Source: Candidatus Sulfotelmatobacter sp.
GTDB lineage: Bacteria > Acidobacteriota > Terriglobia > Terriglobales > Acidobacteriaceae
Assembly: GCA_036500765.1 (NCBI GenBank)
Contig: DASYBM010000004.1
Coordinates: 1,860,001-1,924,000, forward strand
Direction: 5' to 3'
Length of the DNA: 64,000 nt
Shown here: positions 54,612 through 63,541 of the stretch, in pieces
Position numbering within the stretch: the first letter of the stretch is position 1
Layout of the letters: each line of letters begins with the position of its first letter
Program-made: the position numbers and the translations under genes
The notes under the pieces: generated by a model
Seen by the model: the letters and a program-made list of their open reading frames with translations, nothing else
Told to the model about the DNA's origin: nothing
Database searches by the model: none

Positions 54612-54665
54612 GCGGCGCGGCGGGCGAGGACGCCCGCCGCACAGCCGCCGGGACGGCGGCGCTAC
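54612..54665. repeat. GC-rich palindromic dispersed repeat, copy 3 (inverted)
   Basis: Reads CGGCGCGGCGGGCGAGGACG and ends GGGACGGCGGCGCTAC, the complement of the 40074-40123 copy. Lies in the 54502-54781 gap before pilT, which has no supported gene. Confidence 0.8.
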
Positions 54666-54781
54666 GAAACGGCTGTTACCTAGGTCATCTTGGGCAAGGT
54701 GACGATTCGGGCGATCATGCTGGAGAGCGTCAGGGTCTAGAAGCATCAGGCCTGCATGCTCCCCAGGGGAAAATAGCCAGC

Positions 54782-55906
54782 ATGAATATTGATGACCTGC
54801 TACGGATCGCGACGGAACGGCGAGCCAGCGACTTGCATTTGAAGGTGGGAAACTATCCTCACCTGCGCATTGACGGGGAATTGATTCCGCTGACCGACCA
54901 GCCGCGCATCAGCGCGGAAGATATGCTGAACATGGCGTTCAGCATGATGTCGGCGCGGCAGAAACAAAAATTCAAAGAGACCACGGAAATCGACATGGCG
55001 TATGGGGTCGCCGGGCTGGGACGATTCCGTGTGAACATTTTTCAGCAGCGCGGCAACGTGGGGCTGGTGCTGCGCGTGATCCCGACCAAGATTCGCGCGC
55101 TCGACGAACTGTTTCTGCCCAAGGTGGTGGAGCAGATTTGCGACATGCCGCGCGGGCTGGTGCTGGTGACGGGCGTTACGGGTTCCGGCAAGTCAACGAC
55201 GCTGGCGGCGATGGTGGACCGCGTGAACTCGTCGCGCGCGGAACATATTGTAACTATTGAAGACCCGATCGAATTTCTGCATCGCGATAAGAAGGGATAC
55301 GTGAATCAGCGCGAGATCGGCGTGGATACGCCTTCGTTCGGGGCGGCGTTGCGTGCTTCTTTGCGTCAGGATCCGGACGTGATCCTGGTCGGCGAAATGC
55401 GCGACCTGGAAACGATTTCGACGGCGCTGCACGCGGCGGAAACCGGCCACATGGTGTTCTCGACGCTGCATACGCTCGACGCAGTCGAAACCGTCAACCG
55501 TGTGATTTCTATCTTCCCTCCGCCGGAACAGAAGCAGATTCGCATGCAGCTGGCGGCGGTGCTGCGCGCGATCGTCAGCCAAAGGTTGGTGCGGCGTTGC
55601 GACTCCGAGGGCCGCGTGCCGGCGGTCGAAGTGATGATCAACACCGCGTATATTCGCGAGTGCATTCTGGTGCCGGAAAAGACGCGGTCGATTCGCGACG
55701 CGATCTCGGCGGGCACTTCGCAATACGGCATGCAGACCTTTGACCAGTCGCTGTGGGACCTGTTTCAGGCGGGGCTGGTCAACTACGAGACCGCGCTGGA
55801 GAATGCGTCGAACGCCGACGACTTCAAGTTACGCATGCAGGGCATTGCGTCGACGGCGGACATTTCGCGGGCGTCGATGCAGTCGGCGGGGTTTGGAAGC
55901 AAGTAG
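54782..55906 (+). CDS. pilT: Type IV pilus retraction ATPase PilT
   Basis: Powers pilus retraction in twitching. 374 residues from the ATG at 54782, beginning MNIDDLLRIATERRASDLHL, which matches the family; the frame is open upstream through a repeat. PAS-like N-domain, Walker A GVTGSGKSTT at 131-140, Asp box VTIEDPIEFLH, Walker B DPDVILVGEMRD, His box STLHTLDAVETVNR. The PilT-specific AIRNLIRE-like segment near the end is diverged. Other pilus genes are not in the window. Confidence 0.93.
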   Translation: MNIDDLLRIATERRASDLHLKVGNYPHLRIDGELIPLTDQPRISAEDMLNMAFSMMSARQKQKFKETTEIDMAYGVAGLGRFRVNIFQQRGNVGLVLRVIPTKIRALDELFLPKVVEQICDMPRGLVLVTGVTGSGKSTTLAAMVDRVNSSRAEHIVTIEDPIEFLHRDKKGYVNQREIGVDTPSFGAALRASLRQDPDVILVGEMRDLETISTALHAAETGHMVFSTLHTLDAVETVNRVISIFPPPEQKQIRMQLAAVLRAIVSQRLVRRCDSEGRVPAVEVMINTAYIRECILVPEKTRSIRDAISAGTSQYGMQTFDQSLWDLFQAGLVNYETALENASNADDFKLRMQGIASTADISRASMQSAGFGSK

Positions 55907-55910
55907 GCTT

Positions 55911-55948
55911 CGGGCGTCGGGCGTCGGGCGTCGGGCGTCGGGCGTCGG
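55911..55948. repeat. Tandem 7-bp repeat CGGGCGT, 5.4 copies
   Basis: Five exact CGGGCGT units plus CGG, starting four bases after the pilT stop. Intergenic, so copy number may vary freely. Confidence 0.9.
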
Positions 55949-56044
55949 AATTTGATTCGGTTTGGGCGCGCGAGAGCGCGCCCTTTTTCTTTGTCTCGGT
56001 ACTCGCTACTGGGTAGTCCTACTGATTTGCGCTATCGTTAGCGT

Positions 56045-56584
56045 ATGGCGTTCTCGCGTCCCAAACGAAAAACTTATTCCGAGGATGAGTTGTATGAATA
56101 TGCCGTAGGCGCGCTGGCGCGGCGGATGCGGACCATCGCCGAACTGAAGCGGCTGATGCGGGCGAGGATCGAAGAAGCCGACTCGGAGTACGGACGTACG
56201 CTGGTGGAGTTGGTGGTGCGGCGGTTGAAGGATCAGGGATATTTGAACGACTCGCAATACGCCGCGTATTACTCTTCGTTGCGGCGGGATAATCAGAAGC
56301 TGGGCCGGATGCGCGTGATCACTGAATTGAAGACACGCGGGGTGCACGGCGCGGTGATTGAAAAGGCTGTAGAGAGCGCGTACGAAGGCGTGAGCGACGA
56401 GAAGCAGGCGCGCGAATTCTTGCGCAAGAAGCGTCTGGAAAAGCCAAAAGATCAGAAGCAGACGGCGCGGATTTTTCGGCAGCTGGCGCGGGCGGGATTC
56501 GCAATGAAGACGATCTTCGCCATTCTTAAAAAGTGGGACGTGGATGAGGAAACGCTCAGCGCGCTGGAAGGCGAGGCGCTCTGA
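56045..56584 (+). CDS. recX: Regulatory protein RecX
   Basis: Modulates RecA filaments. 179 residues of three-helix repeats: YEYAVGALARRMRTIAELKR, VVRRLKDQGYLNDSQYAAYY (the conserved GYLND..YA motif), RMRVITELKTRGVHGAVIEK and a C-terminal FRQLARAGFAMKTIFAILKK. recA is not adjacent; recX next to alaS is a common arrangement. Confidence 0.9.
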   Translation: MAFSRPKRKTYSEDELYEYAVGALARRMRTIAELKRLMRARIEEADSEYGRTLVELVVRRLKDQGYLNDSQYAAYYSSLRRDNQKLGRMRVITELKTRGVHGAVIEKAVESAYEGVSDEKQAREFLRKKRLEKPKDQKQTARIFRQLARAGFAMKTIFAILKKWDVDEETLSALEGEAL

Positions 56585-56591
56585 CGCAGAA

Positions 56592-56671
56592 CCCTTAACC
56601 ACAGAGGACACAGAGAAACACAGAGGATTGGATTTTCCTCGGTGAATCTCTGTGTCCTCTGTGGTTAAGGG
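56592..56671. repeat. Long inverted repeat between recX and alaS
   Basis: CCCTTAACCACAGAGGACAC and the next bases pair with the complement ending at 56671; about 24 base pairs at the base are perfect. A dispersed AACCACAGAGGACACAGAGA-type element; a diverged relative is at about 33340-33375. It lies 7 bases after the recX stop. Confidence 0.88.
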
Positions 56672-56719
56672 GTTGATCCAGAATTTTCTCCTGCGGTTAT
56701 CATTTAGAATTACTTTTCC

Positions 56720-59596
56720 ATGCTGACTGGGTCTGAAATCCGCCGCACATTTCTGGACTTCTTTGTGCAGAAGGGGCACAAGGAAGTGCATTCATCGTCG
56801 CTGGTTCCGGCGAACGATCCTACACTGCTGTTTACTAACGCGGGGATGAACCAGTTCAAGGAGGTGTTTCTCGGGCTCGAGAAACGCGACTACGCGCGGG
56901 CTACGACGTCGCAGAAGTGTGTGCGCGCCGGGGGCAAGCACAACGATCTGGAGAATGTGGGCTTCACCAATCGGCATCACACCTTTTTCGAGATGCTGGG
57001 AAATTTTTCCTTCGGCGATTATTTCAAGAAAGATGCCATCGCGTACGCGTGGGAGCTGATTACTTCGCCGCAGTGGTTTGGCATTGCGAAGGATAAGCTG
57101 TACGTCACTATTTTTGAAGGCGCTCCGGGGATTGAGCGCGACGCCGAAGCTTACGACTTATGGGCAGCGCAGGGTGTGCCCAAAAGCCGCATCTTTGAGA
57201 TGGGTCTGAAAGATAACTTCTGGCAGATGGGCGACACCGGGCCTTGCGGGCCGTGCAGCGAGATATATTGCGACATGGGAGCGGCCTCGTCGGATCAGAG
57301 TCATCCCGATTGCGCATTTCCCTGCGACTGCGGACGGTATGTAGAGATTTGGAATCTGGTGTTCATGCAGTTTGACCGCGATGCGGCTGGCAAGTTGAAT
57401 CCTCTGCCGAAGCCTTCGATTGATACCGGGATGGGGCTGGAGCGGACGGCGGCAGTGCTACAGGGCGTGGTTTCGAATTACGATACGGATTTGTTTACGC
57501 CGCTGATTGATGCGGCTCGCAAAGTCACAGGTGGACAGGGGACGGCCGCAAAGGGTGGAGCAGCGGACATTGAAAGCGCGTCGTCCCTTCGGGTCATCGC
57601 CGACCACTCACGGGCGGCGACTTTTCTGATTTCCGACGGAGTCCTTCCCTCCAACGAAGGGCGTGGTTACGTGCTGCGGAAGATCATTCGGCGGGCGATC
57701 ACGCATGGGCGGTTGCTCGGTCAGACTCAGCCGTTTCTGTACAAGATGGTTTTCGCAGTGCGTGATTTGATGGCTGACGCGTACCCAGAGCTGAAGGAAA
57801 GTGCGGATCGAGTCTCGAAGACGGTGCTGGGCGAGGAGACGCGCTTTGCCCACACGTTAGACATTGGCTTGAAAAAGTTGGAAGAGGATATACGCGAAAT
57901 TTTCGACAGTTGGGAAGCGGCCAGGAAGACCGGGTTTTCGGGGGAGGGCGCCGAGGATGCGGCTTTTCGGCCGGTATATGAGGGCGAGAAGGCGTTCAAG
58001 CTCTACGACACCTTCGGGATGCCGCTCGACTTCATGCAGGATGCGGCGCGAGACCAGGGCATCGCGTTTGATCAGGCCGGATTCGATCGGGCGATGGCCG
58101 AGCAGAAATCGCGGGCGCGGGCGTCCTGGAAAGGGGCAGCCAAGCAGGCTGCGAATCCGGCCTACCAGAAACTTCCGAAATCTGAATTCGACGGCTACCG
58201 GCAGACTCGCTCGGAAGGTTGCACGGTGCTCGCGCTGATGCATGGCGGGCGAGGAGTGCTCGATCTCAAGCCCGGCGAAGAAGGAGAAGTCATTCTCGAT
58301 CACACGCCCTTCTACGCCGAAGCCGGCGGGCAAGTCGGCGACCGGGGCTGGCTTTACGCCGACGATCATAACACCGTCATCGCCGAGGTGAAGGGATGTT
58401 ACTACCCGATTCAAGGCGTGCGCGCGCATCAGGTAGTGGTGAAGCCGGCTCCGTTCGAGAATCGCGAGGGGTGGGGCCTTCGCCTGGGCGACAAGGTGGA
58501 TGCCGTGATTGACACGGGCACTCGCGAAGCGACCATGCGGAATCATACGGCTACGCATCTTCTACAAGCGGGCTTGCGCGAAGTGCTGGGGAAGCATGTG
58601 AAGCAGGCGGGATCGCTGGTAGCCCCGGATCATTTGCGCTTTGATTTTTCGCATTTCACCGGCGTGGCCGACGAAGAGTTGCAGGACATAGAAGACATCA
58701 TTAATAAGGAAGTGCTGCGCAACACGAAGATCGACGTGATCGAGAATGTTCCCATCGATGTGGCGATCAATGAATATCACGCGATGGCATTGTTCGGCGA
58801 GAAGTATGGAGACCGGGTTCGCGTCATTAAGATCGGAGATTTTTCAACCGAACTGTGCGGCGGCACGCACACTGGGCAGACCGGCGAGATTGGGCTGATC
58901 AAGGTTTTGAAGGAAGGCAGCGTGTCGTCGGGTGTGCGGCGCGTCGAGGCGGTTACGGGCGAGGGGTCGCTCCAGCATTTCCGTGAAGATCATCAGCTCG
59001 AACACGTTGTGTCGGCGTTCGTCTCTCCCACCCTTTCGCAAAGAACGCGAAAGGATGGTGCACCCTCTTCGGATTTTGAGTCAACGACCGCGTCCTCCGC
59101 AAAAAACGCGGAAGGGTGGGGCAACCAGATATCCCTTTCCGAAGCGCTGAAAGTGGAGATCGAGAAGAAAGACTCGGAGATCAAGCGGCTTACGCGGGAG
59201 CTTGATTCGGTGCGGATGAAGTCGGCTTCATCTTCTACGGCGAATATTGGCGACAAGATTAAGGAAGTGAACGGAGTGAAGGTGCTGGCGCATCGCGTCG
59301 ATAATCTGGAGCGCGCGCAGTTGCGGACGCTGGTCGATCAACTTCGCGACAAGATCGGATCGGGCGTGGTGATTCTGGGGTCGGCGTCGAACGGGGACGT
59401 GGCCTTGATCGTGGGTGTCACCAAAGATTTGACCTCGCGGGTGCAGGCGGGGAAAGTAATCGGACCGGTGGCGCAGAAAGTTGGCGGCAAGGGCGGCGGG
59501 CGTCCGGACCTGGCGGAAGCAGGCGGAAAAGACCCCGCAGCGCTGGATGCCGCGCTGGACGGGGCTTATGGGGTGGTCGAGGAAATGCTGGCATGA
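56720..59596 (+). CDS. alaS: Alanyl-tRNA synthetase with an inserted repeat
   Basis: Charges tRNA-Ala. 958 residues, longer than the usual 870-880. Catalytic domain with [32 protein letters not shown] and [18 protein letters not shown]. Editing domain with [17 protein letters not shown] and [14 protein letters not shown] (HxxxH and CxxxH zinc ligands). Coiled coil ([20 protein letters not shown]) and C-Ala domain ending [20 protein letters not shown]. Residues about 770-802 are encoded by a palindromic DNA repeat at the junction before the coiled coil. Confidence 0.96.
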   Translation: MLTGSEIRRTFLDFFVQKGHKEVHSSSLVPANDPTLLFTNAGMNQFKEVFLGLEKRDYARATTSQKCVRAGGKHNDLENVGFTNRHHTFFEMLGNFSFGDYFKKDAIAYAWELITSPQWFGIAKDKLYVTIFEGAPGIERDAEAYDLWAAQGVPKSRIFEMGLKDNFWQMGDTGPCGPCSEIYCDMGAASSDQSHPDCAFPCDCGRYVEIWNLVFMQFDRDAAGKLNPLPKPSIDTGMGLERTAAVLQGVVSNYDTDLFTPLIDAARKVTGGQGTAAKGGAADIESASSLRVIADHSRAATFLISDGVLPSNEGRGYVLRKIIRRAITHGRLLGQTQPFLYKMVFAVRDLMADAYPELKESADRVSKTVLGEETRFAHTLDIGLKKLEEDIREIFDSWEAARKTGFSGEGAEDAAFRPVYEGEKAFKLYDTFGMPLDFMQDAARDQGIAFDQAGFDRAMAEQKSRARASWKGAAKQAANPAYQKLPKSEFDGYRQTRSEGCTVLALMHGGRGVLDLKPGEEGEVILDHTPFYAEAGGQVGDRGWLYADDHNTVIAEVKGCYYPIQGVRAHQVVVKPAPFENREGWGLRLGDKVDAVIDTGTREATMRNHTATHLLQAGLREVLGKHVKQAGSLVAPDHLRFDFSHFTGVADEELQDIEDIINKEVLRNTKIDVIENVPIDVAINEYHAMALFGEKYGDRVRVIKIGDFSTELCGGTHTGQTGEIGLIKVLKEGSVSSGVRRVEAVTGEGSLQHFREDHQLEHVVSAFVSPTLSQRTRKDGAPSSDFESTTASSAKNAEGWGNQISLSEALKVEIEKKDSEIKRLTRELDSVRMKSASSSTANIGDKIKEVNGVKVLAHRVDNLERAQLRTLVDQLRDKIGSGVVILGSASNGDVALIVGVTKDLTSRVQAGKVIGPVAQKVGGKGGGRPDLAEAGGKDPAALDAALDGAYGVVEEMLA
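59027..59121. repeat. 95-bp palindromic repeat inserted in the coding sequence of alaS
   Basis: Starts CCCACCCTTTCGC and ends GAAGGGTGGGG. Two inner hairpins share the loop pattern AAAGAAC / AAAAAAC (CGC-AAAGAAC-GCG, CCGC-AAAAAAC-GCGG). The same hairpin design follows hfq (63464-63488) and lies inside murC. Confidence 0.8.
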
Positions 59597-59979
59597 GCGA
59601 CCAAGACTCGCCCCAGGAACGCCTGCGGTTCGTCAAGCACAAGGGCCACGCGATTTATGTTGTCGACTTCAGTCACTGCGACGCGAAGGAGATGACGTTG
59701 CTGCTCGATCAGGTACGCGCCGATGTGGCGCGCCATCCACCGGGCTCGCTGTTGACGCTGGCGGATATCGGCGGAGCGCACTTCGACAAGGCTGTGGCCA
59801 CAAAGATCAAAGAAGTGCTGGTGCTTGATCGCCCGTATGTAAAGAAATCAGCATGGGTAGGGACGGAGAGCCTGCCGCACGTGTTCTACGAAAATTTCAA
59901 GAGCTTTTCGCAGCGCGACATTCCTACATTTAAGACGCGGGAAGAGGCTATGGACTGGCTGGTCGAGGACGACGTATGA
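59593..59979 (+). CDS. STAS/SpoIIAA-like small protein overlapping alaS
   Basis: 128 residues, starting inside the alaS stop (ATGA). Alternating strands and helices ([56 protein letters not shown]) fit the SpoIIAA-like STAS fold seen in small cytosolic proteins of soil bacteria. No partner kinase or sigma factor is near. Probably translated with alaS. Confidence 0.6.
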   Translation: MSDQDSPQERLRFVKHKGHAIYVVDFSHCDAKEMTLLLDQVRADVARHPPGSLLTLADIGGAHFDKAVATKIKEVLVLDRPYVKKSAWVGTESLPHVFYENFKSFSQRDIPTFKTREEAMDWLVEDDV

Positions 59980-60161
59980 AGAAATCTGTTCTTAAGAAGC
60001 CGATACTTGGAACGCTGCGCGGTGAGATTCAAATCATCGATCCAGATTGGTGGAAGCCGATGAGCGACAAGGAAGTGGATGAATTTCTCGGCGATGATGA
60101 CTTCGATGTACCTCGGAGGGTGAAGCCGGCGGAAAAGCGCATCGACAAACCGCAGCGCTGA
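59976..60161 (+). CDS. 61-residue orphan antitoxin-like protein
   Basis: Starts inside the stop of the preceding gene (ATGA). LGTLRGEIQIIDPDWWKPMS followed by DKEVDEFLGDDDF has the same layout as the toxin-neutralising tail of Phd antitoxins (compare LG..RGKIWIADDFDAPLPD in the window's own Phd protein). It lacks any DNA-binding domain, and no PIN toxin follows. Assignment is inferred. Confidence 0.5.
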   Translation: MKKSVLKKPILGTLRGEIQIIDPDWWKPMSDKEVDEFLGDDDFDVPRRVKPAEKRIDKPQR

Positions 60162-60313
60162 AAAGTGCATGCCATCCAACTGCGCGTAGACAATCAGATA
60201 GAAGATCGCATTCTTCCAGAGCTTATAAGGTGGACACCAAAAAGCAGGTTCCTCCACTTCGCCTCGCTATCGCTCGGGCTTCGGTCGGAATGACATTTCC
60301 GCTGCAAAACGCC

Positions 60314-61429
60314 TTAGCTTCTCCACCTCAACGTGACCGGGCCCGGCATCGGATGCTTCATTTCTGTGCCGGTGCGCTTGGCTTCGAGGTGCGCGGCTTT
60401 CAGTTGGAAATACCATTTGGCGGGGCGATCAGCGTCGTCGATCAGCATCAGGTGCGGATTGTGTTTCAGGCCTTCGGCCTGGAGTTCCATGGTGCGACGG
60501 TCCTGCTCGACGAATTTTGCGAAGACAAACTTCAGCACATCGGTAACAAACGGGACCCAGCGAAATAAATTCCAGGCAGCGACTACATCAATGCGGCAAT
60601 GATTGCGGTTGATGGGCGTCACGGTGGTGAGGGATGAGAACCAGTATTTTCCGGCGCGAATGGTTTCGGTGCGAAGGTTGGGAAGAACGAAATCGATCGT
60701 GGTGGTGATGGAATCGGCGTCGGCATAGAGGCGCAGCAGCTTGTACGGTGCGGAGTTCGAGCTGGGCGTGTGCGCGCTCATGCGAAATCCATTTGGGATG
60801 GGTTCGAAAAGTTTTTTCTTCTCGTGAATGCTGTGCTGCGAGCGCCACCACCAGGCCTGATGAACGAAAGGTCCGTGCGCCGGGTCCATGAGTCCGATGA
60901 TGCCGTGGTCGATGCTGACGGGCATTTCGGCTTGCAGACAGGCTAGTTTGTATTTGTCGGAGAATTTTTCGATTTGGGGAGCTTCGTCCGGGGGCTCGAG
61001 ATGCGGACCAAATCCTGCGCCGGGGGGGTGCGAATCTGGGATGAAAACCCAAACAAAATTATCTTGTTCTTCGCACGCATAGTTGCCGGCATAAATGCGA
61101 TCGACTTTCAGATTCTGATCGGCCGTCAGCGATGGGATGAGCTCGCACTGGCCGTCGTGAACGTCGAACTGCCATCCGTGATAGCCGCATTCTAGATTTT
61201 CTCCGTCGAAGCGGCCGCAGTGAAGCGGCATGCCACGGTGCGGGCAGGCATCGCGTAAGGCGAAGGGCTGTCCCAGGCGGTCGCGGCCGATGACGAGGGG
61301 AATTTCGAGCAGCATCGCCTTGTATAGCCGATTGCGGTGAACGTGATCGGCGGGAAGGGCGCGATACCAGAAGCCCGTCAGCATGAGTGCGTCGGGAGAC
61401 TGTCGTTGCGGGAGAGCGAGGTCGGGCAT
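60314..61429 (-). CDS. Rieske [2Fe-2S] non-heme iron oxygenase
   Basis: 371 residues. Rieske ligands are C62-P-H64 (ACPHRGMPLHCG) and C81-x2-H84 (LECGYHGWQFD). The mononuclear iron site is probably in SIDHGIIGLMDPAHGPFVHQ, a variation on the usual DxxHxxxxH. The C-terminal helix-grip domain follows. Resembles pheophorbide-a-oxygenase/aromatic-ring-hydroxylase alpha subunits; substrate not known. No reductase is adjacent. Divergent from an MFS transporter, with which it may form a catabolic unit. Confidence 0.83.
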   Translation of the reverse strand: MPDLALPQRQSPDALMLTGFWYRALPADHVHRNRLYKAMLLEIPLVIGRDRLGQPFALRDACPHRGMPLHCGRFDGENLECGYHGWQFDVHDGQCELIPSLTADQNLKVDRIYAGNYACEEQDNFVWVFIPDSHPPGAGFGPHLEPPDEAPQIEKFSDKYKLACLQAEMPVSIDHGIIGLMDPAHGPFVHQAWWWRSQHSIHEKKKLFEPIPNGFRMSAHTPSSNSAPYKLLRLYADADSITTTIDFVLPNLRTETIRAGKYWFSSLTTVTPINRNHCRIDVVAAWNLFRWVPFVTDVLKFVFAKFVEQDRRTMELQAEGLKHNPHLMLIDDADRPAKWYFQLKAAHLEAKRTGTEMKHPMPGPVTLRWRS

Positions 61430-61523
61430 GAGGAACTTTTGATTCTTGATTTTAGATTGTTGATTGAAAACCTATGCTAGCATCCGCAGAGCTTTTACGT
61501 GCTTAGGAAGAATCGGTCGAATT

Positions 61524-62774
61524 ATGGAATTCATTGGGCACTTTCGCCGATTGACTCCGGTGCAGCGCAATACGTTTATTGCCTGTTTTCTCGGGTGGTC
61601 GCTCGATGCGTTTGATTTTTTCATTCTCATTCTTTGCGTGAACGCGCTGGCCACCCAGTTCCAGACCAAAGTTTCGGCGATCACGGAAGCTATTTTCTGG
61701 ACGCTGGCGATGCGGCCAGTAGGCGCGTTTCTCTTTGGATTGATGGCCGACCGATTCGGCCGGCGCATCACCTTGATGATCGACATCATCGCCTATTCTG
61801 TCTTCGAATTGGCTTCCGCGTTTGCGCCGACGTTGAAAGTGTTTCTAGTCATGCGCGCATTTTTTGGAATCGCCATGGGCGGCGAATGGGGAGTCGGCGC
61901 TGCGTTGACATTCGAGACTCTGCCGGCGGAAGGACGTGGATTTTTCTCCGGTGTATTGCAGGAAGGGTACGTCGTGGGCTATCTGCTAGCCGCGTTAGCT
62001 TATCGAACTCTCTTCCCGGTGGTGGGCTGGCGTGGCATGTTCGTGGTGGGAGCGCTGCCCGCGTTTCTGGTTATTTATATTCGCACCAAGGTGGAGGAGT
62101 CGCCGGCATGGCTGCAAGGGCGCGGCGCGGCGGGGTCGAAAGATCAGACGAATAAGAACATTTTCGGGTATCTCGGAACGTTTGCTTTCCTCATCGTGCT
62201 GATGTTCGCGTTCAATTCCTTCAGTCACGGCACGCAGGATCTTTATCCGACCTTTCTAGAAAGAAATATGAAGTTCACACCCCAGGTGACAGGCCTGATC
62301 GTAATCATCTACAACGTGGGAGCGCTGCTGGGCGGAATTTTGTTTGGAACGTGGTCGGAATACATTGGCCGGCGCAAGGCCATCGTGATCGCAGCCTTGC
62401 TGGCGATTCCGGTAATCCCGCTATGGGCATATTCGCATACTGCGCCGATGCTGGCGTTGGGTGGATTTCTGATGCAGTTTATGGTGCAGGGAGCATGGGG
62501 AGTAATTCCGGCACATTTGAACGAACTTTCGCCTCCGGCGGTGCGGGGCACGCTGCCGGGATTCGCGTATCAGATTGGCAATCTGCTTTCTTCGCGCAAT
62601 TCCGTAATTCAAGCAAAGCTGGCGGAGAGCCGTTACGGGGGAAAATTTCCGCCCGTTCTGGCTTGGACGGTGCTGCTCATTGCCAGCGTGGTTGCGATTG
62701 TTGCAGGCATTGGAACAGAACGGCGAGGTGCGGATTTATCGGAGACGAGTCGGCGGGGTAAAACGATTTTCTAA
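61524..62774 (+). CDS. MFS transporter (metabolite:H+ symporter type)
   Basis: 416 residues from the ATG at 61524 (MEFIGHFRRLTPVQRNTFIA); the frame is open upstream. Twelve TM helices. Helix 1 carries LGWSLDAFDFFILILCVNAL, the D-x-x-D/F signature of the sialate:H+/metabolite symporters. The loop 2-3 MFS motif is LMADRFGRRITLM, and loop 8-9 has TWSEYIGRRKAIVIAALLA. MGGEWGVGAALTFETLP follows helix 4. Substrate is probably an organic acid or sugar acid. Confidence 0.88.
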   Translation: MEFIGHFRRLTPVQRNTFIACFLGWSLDAFDFFILILCVNALATQFQTKVSAITEAIFWTLAMRPVGAFLFGLMADRFGRRITLMIDIIAYSVFELASAFAPTLKVFLVMRAFFGIAMGGEWGVGAALTFETLPAEGRGFFSGVLQEGYVVGYLLAALAYRTLFPVVGWRGMFVVGALPAFLVIYIRTKVEESPAWLQGRGAAGSKDQTNKNIFGYLGTFAFLIVLMFAFNSFSHGTQDLYPTFLERNMKFTPQVTGLIVIIYNVGALLGGILFGTWSEYIGRRKAIVIAALLAIPVIPLWAYSHTAPMLALGGFLMQFMVQGAWGVIPAHLNELSPPAVRGTLPGFAYQIGNLLSSRNSVIQAKLAESRYGGKFPPVLAWTVLLIASVVAIVAGIGTERRGADLSETSRRGKTIF

Positions 62775-62952
62775 AGGTGTGCAAGAATTGGCACACTGGG
62801 GACCGTGGCACTAAGGAAGGATTGTCAGGCGCTAATTCCTGTGTTACGGTAGGTTAAATTTCACGCCTTCGTAGATTTCATTCATGGGATCCCAGTTGTC
62901 AGTTGCTCGTGTGTGAATGCGTGTATCGACGTGTACCTGAGGTAGCGCCACG

Positions 62953-63450
62953 ATGAAAGAAATTATGGAACCCGTACAGGCCGAAGAATCCTCTGAGAAG
63001 GAAAATTTCGCGAACCGCAAGCTGATTCGGCCCACGCTGCCGCGCGCAGAGAATTACAATAGCTATAACTCGGCTGCCATGCCGGCGCAGGAAAGACGCG
63101 AGCGCCCGGAGCTGCCCGAGCGCGGAGAGCGCATGGATCGAGTAGATCGTGGGGATCGTAGTGAGCGAGCCGACCGCAGCGAACGCGGCGATCGTTCAAT
63201 GGGCCCGGGCGGGGGCAAGAAGCCGGCGCCTCCCGACCAGACCAATGCGGAGAATTTCTATTATCAGAAGCAGATGCAGTCGCGGACTCCGATGGTGATC
63301 GTGCTGCAAGATGGCGAAGAAGTACGCGGCATTATCGAATGGTACGATCGGAATTGCATCAAAGTGAACCGCGATAATGGCGATGCGAATCTGATGATCT
63401 ACAAGCCGGCAATCAAATACATGTTTAAAGAAGGCGAGAACCAGCGCTAG
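62953..63450 (+). CDS. hfq: RNA chaperone Hfq with a long charged N-terminal extension
   Basis: 165 residues. The Hfq/Sm domain is at about 98-163: [38 protein letters not shown], then Sm2 region [12 protein letters not shown] (YKPAI in place of the usual YKHAI). The first 97 residues are predicted disordered, with a Glu/Arg-rich stretch and an [18 protein letters not shown] repeat at 46-82. E. coli Hfq is 102 residues with a C-terminal tail instead. GAGGTAG precedes the ATG. miaA, the usual neighbour, is absent. Confidence 0.85.
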   Translation: MKEIMEPVQAEESSEKENFANRKLIRPTLPRAENYNSYNSAAMPAQERRERPELPERGERMDRVDRGDRSERADRSERGDRSMGPGGGKKPAPPDQTNAENFYYQKQMQSRTPMVIVLQDGEEVRGIIEWYDRNCIKVNRDNGDANLMIYKPAIKYMFKEGENQR

Positions 63451-63463
63451 CGCCGAGGTCCAC

Positions 63464-63488
63464 TTCTCGCGCAGAGAACGCGCGAGAA
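63464..63488. repeat. Hairpin repeat behind hfq
   Basis: TTCTCGCGC-AGAGAAC-GCGCGAGAA, a perfect 9-bp stem starting 13 bases after the stop. The next 16 bases (63484-63499, GAGAAATGGGGCGCCC, overlapping the right arm) are identical to sequence inside murC. No T-run. Confidence 0.8.
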
Positions 63489-63541
63489 ATGGGGCGCCCG
63501 TTCCGCAGTTTTTTCTTACGTCGGGAGCTACAATAACTCCC

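Noticed and set aside
60230..60313. TCGCTCGGGCTTCGGTCGGAATGACA-like piece considered as a gene start or terminator
   Set aside because: It matches only half of the GTCATTCC repeat family and has no gene or T-run attached.
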